Below are positions 9,532 to 20,494 of a DNA stretch of 64,000 nt, piece after piece (positions within the stretch are counted from its first letter, which is position 1; each line of letters begins with the position of its first letter). The notes below the pieces were generated by a model. That model was not told where the DNA came from and searched no databases. It worked only from the letters and a program-made list of their open reading frames with translations. The position numbers and the translations under genes are program-made. The stretch is from Hippasteria phrygiana (taxonomy: Eukaryota > Echinodermata > Asteroidea > Valvatida > Goniasteridae): NCBI GenBank assembly GCA_037893225.1, contig JAZGUH010000113.1:930001-994000 (forward strand). Reading direction: 5' to 3'.

Positions 9532-11096
9532 CAGGGTTCTCCTCACATACAAACTTGCGTATCGGCCCGATACGCAATTATTTCTGCCCGATACGCAAAA
9601 AACCCGCCGATACCCATTTTTTCATCCCCGATACGCACAATAGTACGGCTCAGTATTATCTTACATGATGCAGGTCCATTGCATGGCGTAAGGCCTAGTT
9701 TGCAATTTTACATGTCCGCCGAAATCTAGACGAAAAAGCAGTAAATCTTCCTACATTTTCCGTGTCGTACACGACGTACACCGTGCAGATACGTACACAT
9801 CGCACCGCCATGCACAACGCGTGGCCCCACAGTACATGTATCGGCACCACACACGAGTTCCTCGTGGTCGGTGTCGCCCCAAATCTGAACCTCCGTTGTA
9901 GGACAATTCTTCGTGCACGCACCTTCCTGTGCGCGTGCGCGCGTGTGTTCTCTTGGTGCTGGTCGTGTGCTCAATACGCTAAGCAGGGGCAACTTTTATG
10001 AGGGTTAAAATTTTGCACTACACCATTTGCAGTGCTTACAAGATCGACCCCACGCACGTCAGGTTTTTATTCATGGCCGTAGTTCTTTGTATTAAAGGCA
10101 TTTACGATGGGGACGAGATTGTTGGACGTTGCCAAGTCACCACGTTTTTGTCTCGCGCGTGGCGGAAAAGCAATCAAAAATAGGGTCTTTTTTAAACCAA
10201 TACATAACATCAGCGGTCCGTGCGCGCCGCGCATGGAAACCCATATTACTTGCAACTGATTTTAATGGAAACTATTTTAACCATGGAGGAAGGTTCCTTC
10301 CTCCATGTTTTAACGAAAGGCCTAATTTTGTAAAATTAATAATATTAACGTTAGTTTCAATATTTTAATTGAATTTTGTTCACATGAATTTTTTAAAACA
10401 ACACAATGATTTATTTACAGCATTCTAAAAAACGGGCTAACCGCCCATGGGGGAACCCCTGGCCAATTTTCTTTTTCACATGAATTTAAAAAAAATTATT
10501 TTGGCATAAAAAACGGGCTAAGGGAACCCCTGGCCAATTTTTTGGGTACTTTTCTTGTAATTTTCAGGGTTTTTAAGCTATAGCATGCATAAAACAGTAC
10601 ACCTATTACAAAACATTCTTGTTTTATTGTAGCTTGAAAATGAAACATTTTCTTTATGGCACTCCCAAAAGGGTAAGCTCTGGCAATTCTTTTCTACTTT
10701 ATTTTTAATGACTTGCATTCACGTTTCAGGAATGCTGTGCTCATTGTGCCGAAAGCACCACATGAGGCAGGGGACTTATGTTGCATATCTGAAACTTGGA
10801 AAAATGGCTCATTTTGTGACTAGAATTACTAGTCCAGAAAGGAAAAGTGGTCATTTGATGAAATATTAATATATCCTAAATTAAAAAATCCTAAATTAAA
10901 TCTCTCATGTTTTTTCCTGAGAAAAAGTACTTGAAAAGCCCAGGAAATGCTCTAAAATGCACCAGAGAGCATCTAAAGTACAAAATTTCTCGGGGCCCTT
11001 AGGCGGGCCCAGAACCCCACGCCATGGCTTCGCAAATTGTCAGTCAACCACAAAATAAATCCCCCACAGTTTTGAAAAATCCTGGGGAGAACCCTG
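9532..11096. mobile_element. hAT-type element, 5-bp TSD
   Basis: The left end reads CAGGGTTCTCC and the right end GGAGAACCCTG, an 11-bp perfect inverted repeat with the classic CAGGG start. ACATG is duplicated at 9527-9531 and 11097-11101. Subterminal CCGATACGCA repeats lie at 9557-9640. The right 150 bp carry the dispersed block GAGAGCATCTAAAGTAC...GGGCCC found again near 12.2, 55.8 and 59.1 kb. Five-bp duplications recall the hAT5 group; this is inferred. No full transposase is visible. A short splice-flanked frame at 10729-10823 (VLIVPKAPHEAGDLCCISET) follows a TTTCAG acceptor and may be a relic exon. A micro-hairpin sits inside at 10282-10307. Confidence 0.75.
10275..10314. mobile_element. 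Micro-hairpin insertion with 7-bp TSD
   Basis: The 26-bp hairpin at 10282-10307 has 12-base arms (CATGGAGGAAGG and its complement) around TT. TTTTAAC is repeated exactly at 10275-10281 and 10308-10314. Same family as 391-421 and 60623-60656. It lies within the hAT at 9532-11096. Confidence 0.8.
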
Positions 11097-11112
11097 ACAT
11101 GTACGTGCACTG

Positions 11113-11600
11113 TATATATCTCCGAGGACAAGAGAAGAAAGGAAACACAAAGAAACCTTTCAGTCCTCGAACGTAGAGTCTTTTGTTGAAATCGGTCCTC
11201 GAACGTAAGGATACGTGCTTAGTCTATGGGGGTTGGTTATATTGAAGGAACAATAGGAAACACAAAGCATTGTCCTCGGACGTATTGGGGAAGTACGACT
11301 GTATGTACACGGACACATTGTACACATGTACACAAACACATTGTACACACTGTACACGTGTACACGTTCTCTCTCCGAGGACAAGGAGAAAGGAAATACA
11401 AAGAAACCTTTCAGTCCTCGCACGTCAAGTCTTGTTGAAATCGGTCCTCGCATGTACATGTAGAAGTACATACATGTACGTGCTTAGTCTATGGGGTTGG
11501 GTTATATTAAAGGAACAATAGGAAACACAAAGCATTGTCCTCACACGTGTATTGGGAAAGTACGACTGTGTGTACAGAAGTGTACATGTACATGTACCTG
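11113..11600 (+). repeat. Two tandem copies of a ~260-bp unit
   Basis: Copies at about 11113-11370 and 11371-11590 share CTCCGAGGACAAG, AAACCTTTCAGTCCTCG, GTTGAAATCGGTCCTCG, GTGCTTAGTCTATGGGG, GGAACAATAGGAAACACAAA and GAAGTACGACTGT, each followed by TGTACA-type arrays. One more copy lies inverted at 9375-9515. Non-coding. Confidence 0.8.
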
Positions 11601-12175
11601 TACGAAAAACAAATCCTTGTCTTCATTCCACAAGAGCACGAACTGTAATGCTTTGCAAGTACATGTACAACAGTAATTACCATAAGAATAGACAGCACCA
11701 CTTCCCGCCAAACCATTGAAAATCCTTTTCTTTGCTGTGTTGCATGCGGGACTACTTTAAAGTGAACATAATGTGAACAACACTTACAGAGGGTGAACAA
11801 CTCTTACAAAATCAATGTGGTTTTTACAACGAAACCGGAAAAAATAAACACATCACATAATAAAATGTCACTATCATCGCTAAATGGAAATGAAGCTTTC
11901 GGTCATTCTTGGTCCCAGAAAAAAGACTTACTGTTCTGCAATTAACTGGAAAAAAAAAGCCTTCTAAATCAAATGAAACTCGACCCCATAATGTACAAGT
12001 ACATGTATCAATAACGAAGAATCAACAATTATACCTACATGTAACCCTTCTAAATCGGCCCAAATCCACTGCAACATTTTCCTGGATTGATAAATTCAGG
12101 ACTGCAGCATTTGCCGCCATGTATTTTACAAATGTTAATGTCCCCATTTGTTTAAATATAAAGAATGTACAGTAT
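11601..12175. other. Non-coding, one splice-like site pair
   Basis: No gene recognised. On the minus strand a strong pyrimidine-rich acceptor ends at 11945 and a GTAAGT donor starts near 11931, only 14 bases apart. This would be a micro-exon if real, but chance is likely. Confidence 0.3.
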
Positions 12176-12400
12176 CCAATGTTCTAGCCAGGGTGAAATT
12201 AAAGCGTAGGGGCATTTTGCTCAAGGATGGACAATGCGAGAGCGGAGTGCAAAGCCTGTACAGCAATGGGGTCCAGGGTCCACTTAAGGGGGCCCTACAA
12301 ATTTTCAATTCTAGATGCTTTGTGGTGCAATCCGAGGCAATTCCTGGCCGTTTTCCCTCGACTGTTTTGAGCCAAAGTTTTTAAGATTATACAGGCAAAA
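12176..12400 (+). repeat. Diverged hAT-end repeat
   Basis: It shares ATTCTAGATGCT.TGTGGTGCAATC, GAGGCA.TTCCTGGCC and the GGGGTCC.GGG.CC.CTTAAGGGGGCCC block with 55669-55830 and, inverted, 59100-59230. Old fragment of the CAGTGTTCTCCAC family; ends not resolved. Confidence 0.6.
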
Positions 12401-13160
12401 TTTAGTTCATTTGAAATTGTTTAGAATATACTCTTGCTCTTAAATTTATAGCGAGGGGGTAGTGTTGGGGCAGGATTCAAGGTAGTGCTAATTTCCGAAA
12501 GCATAGTGGATGCTAGCACTATTTAATGTCTGGCTAGAACACCGAATGCATATTTGGTTTAGTGTTTAGTTCCGTGTTTGATTTTGGTGCATTGGGAATG
12601 GTTCCCAGGGAAAAACACCCCAGGGTTTAACACCGGTAATAAAAATAATCCCTGTTTAGTTTTTGATTTGTCAAAAATGTGGCACATTTTCAGTTTCTAC
12701 ACGTGTACATGTCCGTTTAAATCTTTTTGCACAAAGCACCAATACCAGATGTAGCACTACAGCACGACTATACAGTCCGGTACAATTCCAAATCAGGAAA
12801 CATTTAATTTTGTTCCCAGATCTGGCGGCATTTTTCCATAATAGGTAACAAATTACTAAAACCATATAAAATTGATTTTTATGGAAACTAAAATATGTAT
12901 GAAAATGTTTATGTATAAAATTAATAAAAAGGAAGAAATCTCAAATATAAAAACTATTTTGATGAGATTTCCACCATTTTACATACTTTTTTTTCAGCAA
13001 AGAAAATTTCAAATGGCTATATCTTGAGACTGCCAGACTTCACCGCCAATCCGGTTCAAGGAAATAATTAACTCATCTATTATGAATATTTTGCACATAG
13101 TGGCGATATCGTTACCTATCGTTACCTAAAGTTATCGGTCACCAAATATCGCATGCGAAC
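12401..13160. other. Non-coding, no recognised feature
   Basis: AT-rich DNA. A TTTTTTTTCAG acceptor-like string at 12989-12999 is followed by no convincing exon. CGTTACCTA is repeated directly at 13110-13130. Confidence 0.35.
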
Positions 13161-13165
13161 GCTGG

Positions 13166-13376
13166 AAACACGTGCGTCCTGAATAGGAGACATTTTTCAG
13201 GCGTTTACAATATCACCTATTTAGGAAACATCATGCAACGTCTCCAGTTTTGGAGACATTTTAAATGTTTCCTGATATGGAAACATTTCTGAGGTTCTTG
13301 GTTGTTCGCTGTTTTGGGGACAGCTCAGTATGATTCCTGTTCAGGAAACAAACTTCTTATTTTGGAAACAATATTT
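13166..13376. repeat. Array of short palindromes of GGAAAC/GTTTCC type
   Basis: Within 210 bp lie GTCTCCA-GTTT-TGGAGAC (13240-13257), ATGTTTCC-TGATAT-GGAAACAT (13265-13286) and TTCCTG-TT-CAGGAA (13334-13347). Weaker versions occur near 13178-13190, 13215-13228 and 13355-13370. Most end in GGA(A/G)ACA. Spacing is irregular, about 25-70 bp. Confidence 0.7.
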
Positions 13377-13416
13377 ACATGTTTATACAATGTGTAGATA
13401 TAATACAATTGCTTAA

Positions 13417-13636
13417 TTAACCCTAACCATCCCTAACCTGCCAAAATCAAACACCCCTTTGTGTTGAATTTTGTGTGATTGGGTACTGTAGAGCCTTGGC
13501 ACCATCACTTTGCATGGGACTTGATGCCCTGATTTTGTCTAAGTACAAAGAATGTGCCATTGGTTTACTACACAGTGTTGGAGTTTGTGTGGTTAGGGAA
13601 GGATTCTAGTAAAAAGGCTTGGGCTGTTAGGGTTAA
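13417..13636. mobile_element. TTAA-bounded MITE
   Basis: Left end TTAACCCTAACC, right end GTTAGGGTTAA. The terminal TTAA would be the target duplication, as in piggyBac- or Kolobok-type transposons. Related elements: 19937-20004, 42636-43002 and a decayed one at 22108-22172. The interior is not conserved among them. Confidence 0.65.
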
Positions 13637-14804
13637 TGTCAGTATGCACAATGATGAACATTTAAATCTTGTGCATGCTTTAATTTTAGATATTCCTATC
13701 ATATCCAATTGTTAATAATTTTGCTTATAAATATTACATGTACATGTATATCATTTTTTTTAAATTTAAATATAGGTTTACTGGTATTTTTACTATGTAA
13801 TTTTCTACAGATGTTTCAATATTTGTATTCCTTTCCCATATGAAACAGATGTTTCAAAATTTTTACTCCTTTCCCATATGAAAACTTTTAATGTAAATCA
13901 CAATGACCATGTGCATATGGAGGTTGACTGGCCCACTTGCACACAGACCTTTACCATGTTGACACAGGTCTTGGCACCTGCAAGCAAGTGTATTCAAGAA
14001 AAATTGTACTGAAGAAAACAGTGGGCAAATTTTCATGTGCAAATTTTTTATAAATGAGAAGGCATCTCAAAATTGATTTAGTGTGGCTGCTGTTCATGGA
14101 CCTCAGCCAACAGTCATGACAGTAGCCACATCCCTCCTTGGTCATTTACATACATTGTACATGTGGTAAAGATGAGTTTTTTTTCCTTTACCATGCCCAT
14201 TAAAATATGCACAGGTCTGCATCCCGAGTAGTGATCTTTGTCACAGTTTTAACAAAAGACGGGTATTTTATCCACTGTTTAACAGATTTAAATTTGATAT
14301 ATACCGGTACATTTGCAAACATCAAAAAACAAAATCACAAAAATATTATTAAAGAGCTTACATGTACTTGCCAGTTAGTAAATAACAGTCCCAAGCATTC
14401 TGTGAAATCATGGCACCTGGTGTGCTGTCATTTTCAAGAAAAGTGGATTTTTTATTTGTTCGCAGTTTCCAATGATTGTCGGCCGACCATACAATGTAGT
14501 TGGAAAAAAACTGACTTTTTTCAAATACACATTTACTGCCCCCATTTTACAAAATTTTGTTAGTCCACATTTTGTTTGTAATCGGTTATCCGTGACAGGG
14601 TGCAAGCCAGCTAATCTGGTACCCTGACGTTACAATTCCCTGATTTCTATAAAATTGCTGTTTCGTTTGAAGTACATGTAGGGTCAGGGAACCAGACTAC
14701 AAAAACAGCATTTTTTTTCCCAGCATCTACATATTACATTGTAAAAGTACAAGCATAAAACTTTAAACAGGTCATTGCAATAATATTTGCTATAAAATAC
14801 TTAC
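13637..14804. other. Non-coding, no recognised feature
   Basis: AT-rich, with a direct repeat of CAGATGTTTCAA near 13809 and 13847. The 118-codon frame at 14207-14563 shows no recognisable motif or splice context. Confidence 0.35.
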
Positions 14805-14868
14805 CCAAACATCCATCCATTTCCGTAAATTACAGCAAAAACAAATGATGTATTACATGTACATGTAC
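14805..14868 (-). CDS. Possible internal exon, unknown protein
   Basis: On the minus strand a strong donor, TTTGG|GTAAGTAT, follows an open frame ending SFVFAVIYGNGWMFG. The acceptor is weak (TTCAAG| at 14869-14874, no pyrimidine tract), and the frame stays open further upstream. The residues look protein-like, but part of the frame crosses an ACATGT repeat. It could belong with the minus-strand exons at 16.4, 22.6 and 30.7 kb. No family recognised. Confidence 0.3.
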
Positions 14869-15552
14869 CTTGAATCCAACCCAACTCAACTACGTACAAT
14901 GTACATTGTACATTACTTCAACCTTACAGCCAGAGCATATTTGATTGAACAGAATCGAACTACATGTACATGTATATATCTGCAATATTTAGGAATGCTA
15001 GTATGAAATGCATGCATGGTCAAATGCTTGCATTCATTTCAAATGTTTAAAAGCTGACAAGTCTTTTGTAAAGCACAGAATGTGCCCATTGCTTCAAAGC
15101 ACATACCTACATGTAGGGTTCAAGCAACATACATGTATATGTCCATGTACATGTACACGTATGTAGATGTAGAGTATTTCACAGACCCAAACAGGAGAGA
15201 ACCTGTGACATTTGTTATGTCAGGTGTTGGTTAACCTAATCAAGTGGATGTACATGTACAATGTACATGTATTCGGGTCAGACTTGTGGAAATCTGACAT
15301 TTGTCCTGGCCGTAAAGCTTTCAGTGAGTGAATATAAAATTGTACAAATTGGCATAAATGCATGAATCCATGGGTGTACAAAATTATGAAGCATTAACTA
15401 AATGTACTTTGTAAACCAACCAGTCTTGGTAAAACCCGACAGTTTGGTGGGAAAAAATGTGGAGCATGCAACAGCATCTGTGGTAAATAAACAATGCACA
15501 ATACGTACATTGTGATGTACATGTACATAACACAAAATGCAGAGTACTGTAA

Positions 15553-15725
15553 TTAACCCCTTGAATACTGTAATTAACCCCTTGATTAATTAACCCCTTG
15601 TGTTTGTGCAGTCAAGCGTAACAAACAATAATCCAACAATGGATTGAAATTGCACAAATGGCGGCATCCAGCCTGATGGCACTTTTTTTTACGCCATATG
15701 GCGTCATCCGTACGCAAGGGGTTAA
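15553..15725 (-). mobile_element. TTAA-bounded MITE, TTAACCCCTTG family, copy 1
   Basis: The right end is CAAGGGGTTAA (15715-15725). The left end TTAACCCCTTG occurs three times in a row (15553, 15574, 15590), suggesting a duplicated terminus. The interior matches 23155-23373 (GTGCAGTCAAGC.TAACAAAC, CAATAATCCAACAATGGATT, CGCCATATGGC) but lacks about 60 bp. TTAA plus CCC ends fit piggyBac-like MITEs. Confidence 0.75.
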
Positions 15726-15799
15726 TGCAAACACAAAATGCAGAGTACTGTACATTTTGTGCACTGAAGGCTGCATGGGTAGTGTGCAGTGAATCATTT

Positions 15800-15955
15800 C
15801 TATTTTATACAATGCCTGAATAAATCCCCACCATCTGATTAGTGGATTGTCGATCACGTGCATTGAATTATTTGTTCCATCGCACGCCGCGAGAAGTTAC
15901 ATCACTTACCATCGCACTCATAAAGGTTAATTATTTGTATACTATTCTAAATTGT
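15800..15955 (+). repeat. Dispersed repeat, also flanks the Crypton-like exon
   Basis: It shares TATACAA.(G/A)CCTGAATAAATC, GATTGTCGATCACGTGCA and CCCATCGCAC-type strings with 33637-33725, and CTTACCATCGCACTCATAAA...ATTATTTGTATA with 34262-34312. At 33.6-34.3 kb the two halves lie apart around a coding segment; here they are joined, so this may be a deletion derivative. Confidence 0.65.
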
Positions 15956-16413
15956 CGGCAGTCGTCGCGGTAAATAAAATCATAGGCAAGGAACAGAAAA
16001 TAAAGTCATAAACACGGTTTGCTTTTAATAACACAATCTCCATAGTTTGACAGGAAAAGGACACACATTTAAAACCAACGAAATCCGCGGAGCACGGACC
16101 TCACAAGGAGACACTATTTACTTTACATGTAATTTTAAGGGCTTATGTTTTTAATTAAATTTTTCGGGAGCCGGTTCCAACTCGGAACCAATTCTTTTGG
16201 GCGGCAGAATTTCTGGAGCCGCCCAACACTACTCCAAAGTTGTAGATTTCCTGGCCCAAATTTCTGGCTAGGTTTGGGGTTAAGAAATCACACCCAAACA
16301 AAATAAACTTTCTGTTCAGATTTTGCTTGGTCAATGCACATGTGTACCAATTACAATGTAGCCCTCTGCATGAACTCATTCAAGACATGCACTTAAAGTG
16401 TACACATCCTCAC

Positions 16414-16489
16414 CTCTATTGTGGACTTTACTTTTCTTGTTTTATTCTCCTTTGTCCCCATTGAAATCTCAAAAGCCATAGCGTTAACT
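16414..16489 (-). CDS. Predicted internal coding exon, unknown protein
   Basis: Minus-strand exon of 76 bp between the acceptor TACTTGTACCCCACAG| and the donor ATAGAG|GTGAGG. The frame is open throughout: one base, then 25 codons, starting VNAMAFEISMGTKENK and ending STIE in phase 0. The composition is that of an ordinary soluble protein. I do not recognise the family with confidence. The minus-strand exons at 22582-22728 and 30648-30781 could be parts of the same gene, since the exon at 22.6 kb is phase 0-0. Linkage to this one would need an exon ending in phase 2, which I have not found. Confidence 0.5.
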
Positions 16490-18078
16490 CTGTGGGGTAC
16501 AAGTAGGTCAATTTCTAAAGACCCAATTGCGGGGTAGCATTGTCCCCATTGTTACCCTTTCTTCCATATACCATGTATACCCTGCAAGGAGACATACAGG
16601 AATACAGCCACACACGCAGAAACAGCATAATATCCGATGGCATTTGCTGCATTGCAGCTGCACGTGTGCATGTGGGGGCGTGGTGGAGCACTAATGAAGG
16701 ATTAAGTCCGAGTCTAACGTCATCAGGGTTGCTTGATGACCAACATGCACTTGGGAGATTCCACTTTGCAGTATACAGAGGGTAAAGGAAACTGCACGTA
16801 AACAATCCCATTGAGCTTGCAGTACACTGTATGACGTCAGTGCTCATTATTTGGAAGATTTCTCATGGACTGCCAGAACAGGAAATGCAATAGCACATGT
16901 AGACAGTATACAATGTACACAACAGGCCACAGACTCTAGGGAATTCTCACTTTCTATAGTGGTTTTACAAGACACTTAAGTTCTCTTTGGAAATAATTTT
17001 CTGTAATCAACTACTTAAATTGTTAACCAACTTTAGATCAATAAAAATGCGACATTTTGATCTTTTTGATGTGTTACATTCATATTTGTTTTTATTTGGT
17101 CTGTGGAGTAGTCTGCAATGGCAGTTTTTATTAAACGATATCAAATCAAAGTTACATGGCAAATTGTCACTAACATCTTGAAAATGTGTGTAAGTGAAGA
17201 TGGAATTTGTATCTAAGATGATGTAAATGTAAGGAGTTTTTGCCCTTGATCAAGGGGTAAAGATGCCTCCACTAGTAAGCGAAGGTCGTAGGTTTAAATC
17301 CCACACAAGCAAAACAAAGGCTCTTGGAAAGCACCAAGCATACAGTGCTTAAAACTAAGTCAGGAAGGGCAGAAATCTCCTTTTTATCTTAAAACAGATC
17401 TATCTCTTTAAAATTGAAAAAAAGTTCCAAACTTCAAAGGATAATCCTTTTGAAATTATTATTAACAATTACAATAGCAATAATTGTACAACAGAGCCAG
17501 GCAGATTAAATGGGTCGGAAAATGTGTAGCCGGCGTCTTTCAATCTTTTGTTGGGGTTGGAAAGATTTGGGTCTGTTGTCGACCTCAGATTGGCCATGCA
17601 CTTGCACAGTTCAACCAGTTCTTTCCGTTATTAAAACCCCTTTAAGAAATTGCTGCAATTTCTTGACGTTCCAACCTTTGAAGTTGTTATCCAGCAAAGA
17701 AACTATTATAATTGCTAAAAAATAGGCAGCGTTTCGAGAAGAACATACATGTACAATAACGATTCGATCGGTTGTGTTTTATAGTGGTAATGATCTCTAT
17801 AGTGTGCTGTTTCACCCAGCGGTACATGTACTTCTAGATACCATACAGGGAAACCACCACTGGCCATGCGTCGCCACGTTGCGGCTTGCCCGGAATCACG
17901 TGGTCTAGCAACAATGGGACTGTCATGCATAATCATGATCCATCTGGCACGACCAGCGCACGCTGTGCATCTTAGAATGAAGACAGGGTACAAGGATCTA
18001 TTATCTATGCAAATCAATGCGCAAAAGGCTTATTGCTAAGGTTGGTAAGGTACAATAAAATAGCTTTACGTAAAAAAG
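16490..18078. other. Non-coding, decayed repeats
   Basis: No gene recognised. A B-box-like segment at 17285-17305 (GGTCGTAGGTTTAAATCCC) may be a decayed tRNA-derived SINE. Frames at 16515-16847 and 17510-17725 show no motif. GCAATTTCTT and its complement near 17645 are short and probably fortuitous. Confidence 0.35.
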
Positions 18079-18453
18079 CTTTACGTATCATTAACAATGT
18101 TAACTTTTATGAACATAGTAATCCACTTTTTTATAACTGTAGTATTTTAAAAGTCAATGATATTTACTCTTCAGCTGGGTTCCCTCATGCATCAACTTAA
18201 CAACAACAACTTACCCAAATCCGTTTGTTCCATGTTTAATAAAAACAATGAAATTCATCATCATTTTACAAGGCAGTGTCATGAATTTCATCGATCCTAT
18301 GCTCGTACTACACTTTCTAAAGCAACTGTGAAATATGAAGGTCCCAAGCTGTGGAGCTCGGTTGACATTTCCTTGAAAAACATTTCTAGTCTCTCGCTCT
18401 TTAAACGTAAATTCAAAAATATGCTATTGAATAATTATTTACAGAGTAATTAA
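18079..18453 (+). pseudogene. Non-LTR retrotransposon ORF2 C-terminus (CR1/L2-like), frameshifted
   Basis: This is the far C-terminal tail of a LINE polyprotein, downstream of the reverse transcriptase domain. One frame reads NVNFYEHSNPLFYNCSILKV from about 18094. The next frame takes over near 18170 and reads LPKSVCSMFNKNNEIHHHFT, then KYEGPKLWSSVDISLK and SLFKRKFKN before the stop. The W.S.....K..SSL..FKRK pattern is characteristic of the tail of metazoan CR1/L2-like elements. It is 5'-truncated, with no endonuclease or YADD catalytic core here, and has at least one frameshift, so it is dead. Confidence 0.8.
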
Positions 18454-18699
18454 GTGTTTCTTTTTTGTCACGGGGTTACAAGCTGCAGGATAGGCTACTG
18501 ATTTCTTAATCATGTCATTTCCATGTTTGGTGTTACATGTATGTGTTTATGTGTATGTCTTTTTGTATAATTTGTTTACTGGGGATCTCTACTCGACAAG
18601 CCTTGCTTTTTAGGGATCCCCATCCACATATTTTATATACTTTAATCCTTTGGTTGTTGTTACAGTGTGGAAAATAAAGTGAAGTTGAATTGAATTGAA
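18454..18699 (+). mobile_element. LINE 3' UTR and short tandem tail
   Basis: This follows the ORF2 stop. It contains a short inverted GGGATC-CC motif (GGGGATCTCT ... AGGGATCCCC) and ends in AATAAAGTGAAGTTGAATTGAATTG. The repeated TTGAA at the end matches the short tandem tails that close CR1/L2-type elements instead of long poly-A. Confidence 0.65.
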
Positions 18700-19936
18700 A
18701 AGTACAATAAAATAATGTACATTTGTACATAACCATCCCTGTACATGTACAGTACATGTACACGGACAAAAAGCTGCGTGTGCTATGGGGTTACCAGCAG
18801 TCCAACTTTCCAGACCAGACATTTGTCCTTCGTATTTTTGTCAATGATTTTAATGAGCTTTCCAACCACGATTTCAGGTTGAACCTTTTTTGGTAGCCCA
18901 ATTGGGTGCCACCACCAAGGCCAAGGTTAATAACAAATTTATGTGCTTTGAGATTTTTCATAAGTTAACTGAGCAATTTCTGGTCCTTGAGATTTTGTTC
19001 AACCTGTTACACAATTCCGATTGAAGAACTTTTATTCTTTTGTTATGAAACTGATCAGTTTGTCCCTTCTATTATTCAGACTACATGTAAAGTGTACACA
19101 TTGTACTCAATACATGTACTTGTTGCAGAGCTGCCAACCTCAAAACTCATTTCAGTATTCAGAAAGCAAAAAACCAGTACTTTGCTAAGAAAACCGTATT
19201 TTTCATGAAATTTAAACATTTCAGTGTTGCACGATTTAAAGTCCCTCAAAAATATGCGTGCTCAAAAAGGGTCTTTTCGATGAGTCTACATGTACATGTA
19301 TACTTACATGTACTTTGCCGTGTGCGCATGTACATGTATTCCCAGCCGAACATCGACAAGACGTATACGTTGTCCGCGCAGCGCTGGCCAAGGAACAACA
19401 TTTTGCAGATGGACTTTAAACATTTTTTTTAAATATTTTTAAATAGAATTTAAGGGGGTGTTGCTAGGTCATCTGTAGTGTATTGATACGTGTTCAATTT
19501 GGACAAAACTGTCCCCCCCCCCCCCCCCCCACCCTTAAATTATTTTGCCATGCCCCAAAAATATCTGGACACTTTTTATGAAAATTTTAAAACTGACTCC
19601 TGAAAATTTGTAACAAATATTTCAAATCCCCCTGAAAATGGTCGCTATCCCCTTTTCTCCCTCCCTCCCCATCCCAACAGAACCTGGCTACACTACTTGA
19701 TTTTTGCTGTGACATTCCTATTTGTACCAAAAGTCCACGGTTAAAAGAAATTGTCATTTTTATATAAAATTAGGATTTGTAGGTCAAAATCAGTTTAATT
19801 CCATTCTAATAACTAATATTGCTTTTAAGGTATGACAAAAGGATTCAACCACCAAATTTGCATTACAGATTCCAATAACTTGACACTTATTTTGTTTTGG
19901 GGTGTGGCACCACAAAAATTAAATTTTTAAACTAAA
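18700..19936. other. Non-coding, hexamer tracts and poly-C
   Basis: ACATGT/TGTACA tracts near 18717-18762, 19285-19340 and elsewhere; poly-C at 19512-19530. No exon, RNA gene or transposon end recognised. Confidence 0.4.
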
Positions 19937-20004
19937 TTAACCCTAACCATGCTAAATCCAACGATTTCAATATGATTGTACACACCCTAGGGGGTTAGGG
20001 TTAA
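19937..20004. mobile_element. 68-bp TTAA-bounded MITE
   Basis: TTAACCCTAACC at the left, GGTTAGGGTTAA at the right, only about 44 bp of interior. Same ends as 13417-13636 and 42636-43002. Possibly a minimal internal-deletion derivative. Confidence 0.65.
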
Positions 20005-20494
20005 TAATTTTCTAGCAATATCAAAATTACTACTATAAAATAGAAAATAACAAAACAAAAAATCTGCCTGCAATCAGTTATCAATTTTTTTATTAGGAGA
20101 GTCCGGCTCCTAATGTTCAGAATTGTATTTATCACATGGCACAACCTTTAGTTCAAGGCTTTTGTTGGGGAATTTTCATGCTACATACATGTACATGTAG
20201 AGGGAAAACATTTTGACTGTACAGTCGACTCGTTAATACAAGGTCCTTCGGACTTGCGCAAATTTCTTGTATTATCCGGGCTCTCGTCCTATGTGAGGTC
20301 TGGATAGGCCCCAAACACAATGTAAACGTCACACACATCGTGTCGATTACATTGTATTGCTTTATATTGGTTATGAAAATGTTGCAAGCAGATTATTAAT
20401 AAAACAAGTAGTAATTATTTAATAAAACACCTCCTGAGCACAGGAACAATACCACTGGAGTTCGATTTGAGCTCAGATCACTGCAAAACCACTG
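20005..20494. other. Non-coding, no recognised feature
   Basis: Simple AT-rich DNA with an ACATGTACATGT tract near 20188 and nothing else supportable. Confidence 0.35.

Noticed and set aside
13417..13636. Interstitial telomere (TTAGGG)n
   Set aside because: GTTAGGG occurs once at each element end within an inverted pair; there is no tandem array.
17247..17310. tRNA-like segment
   Set aside because: The B-box resembles GGTTTAAATCC, but no A-box at the right distance and no cloverleaf; at best a decayed SINE.
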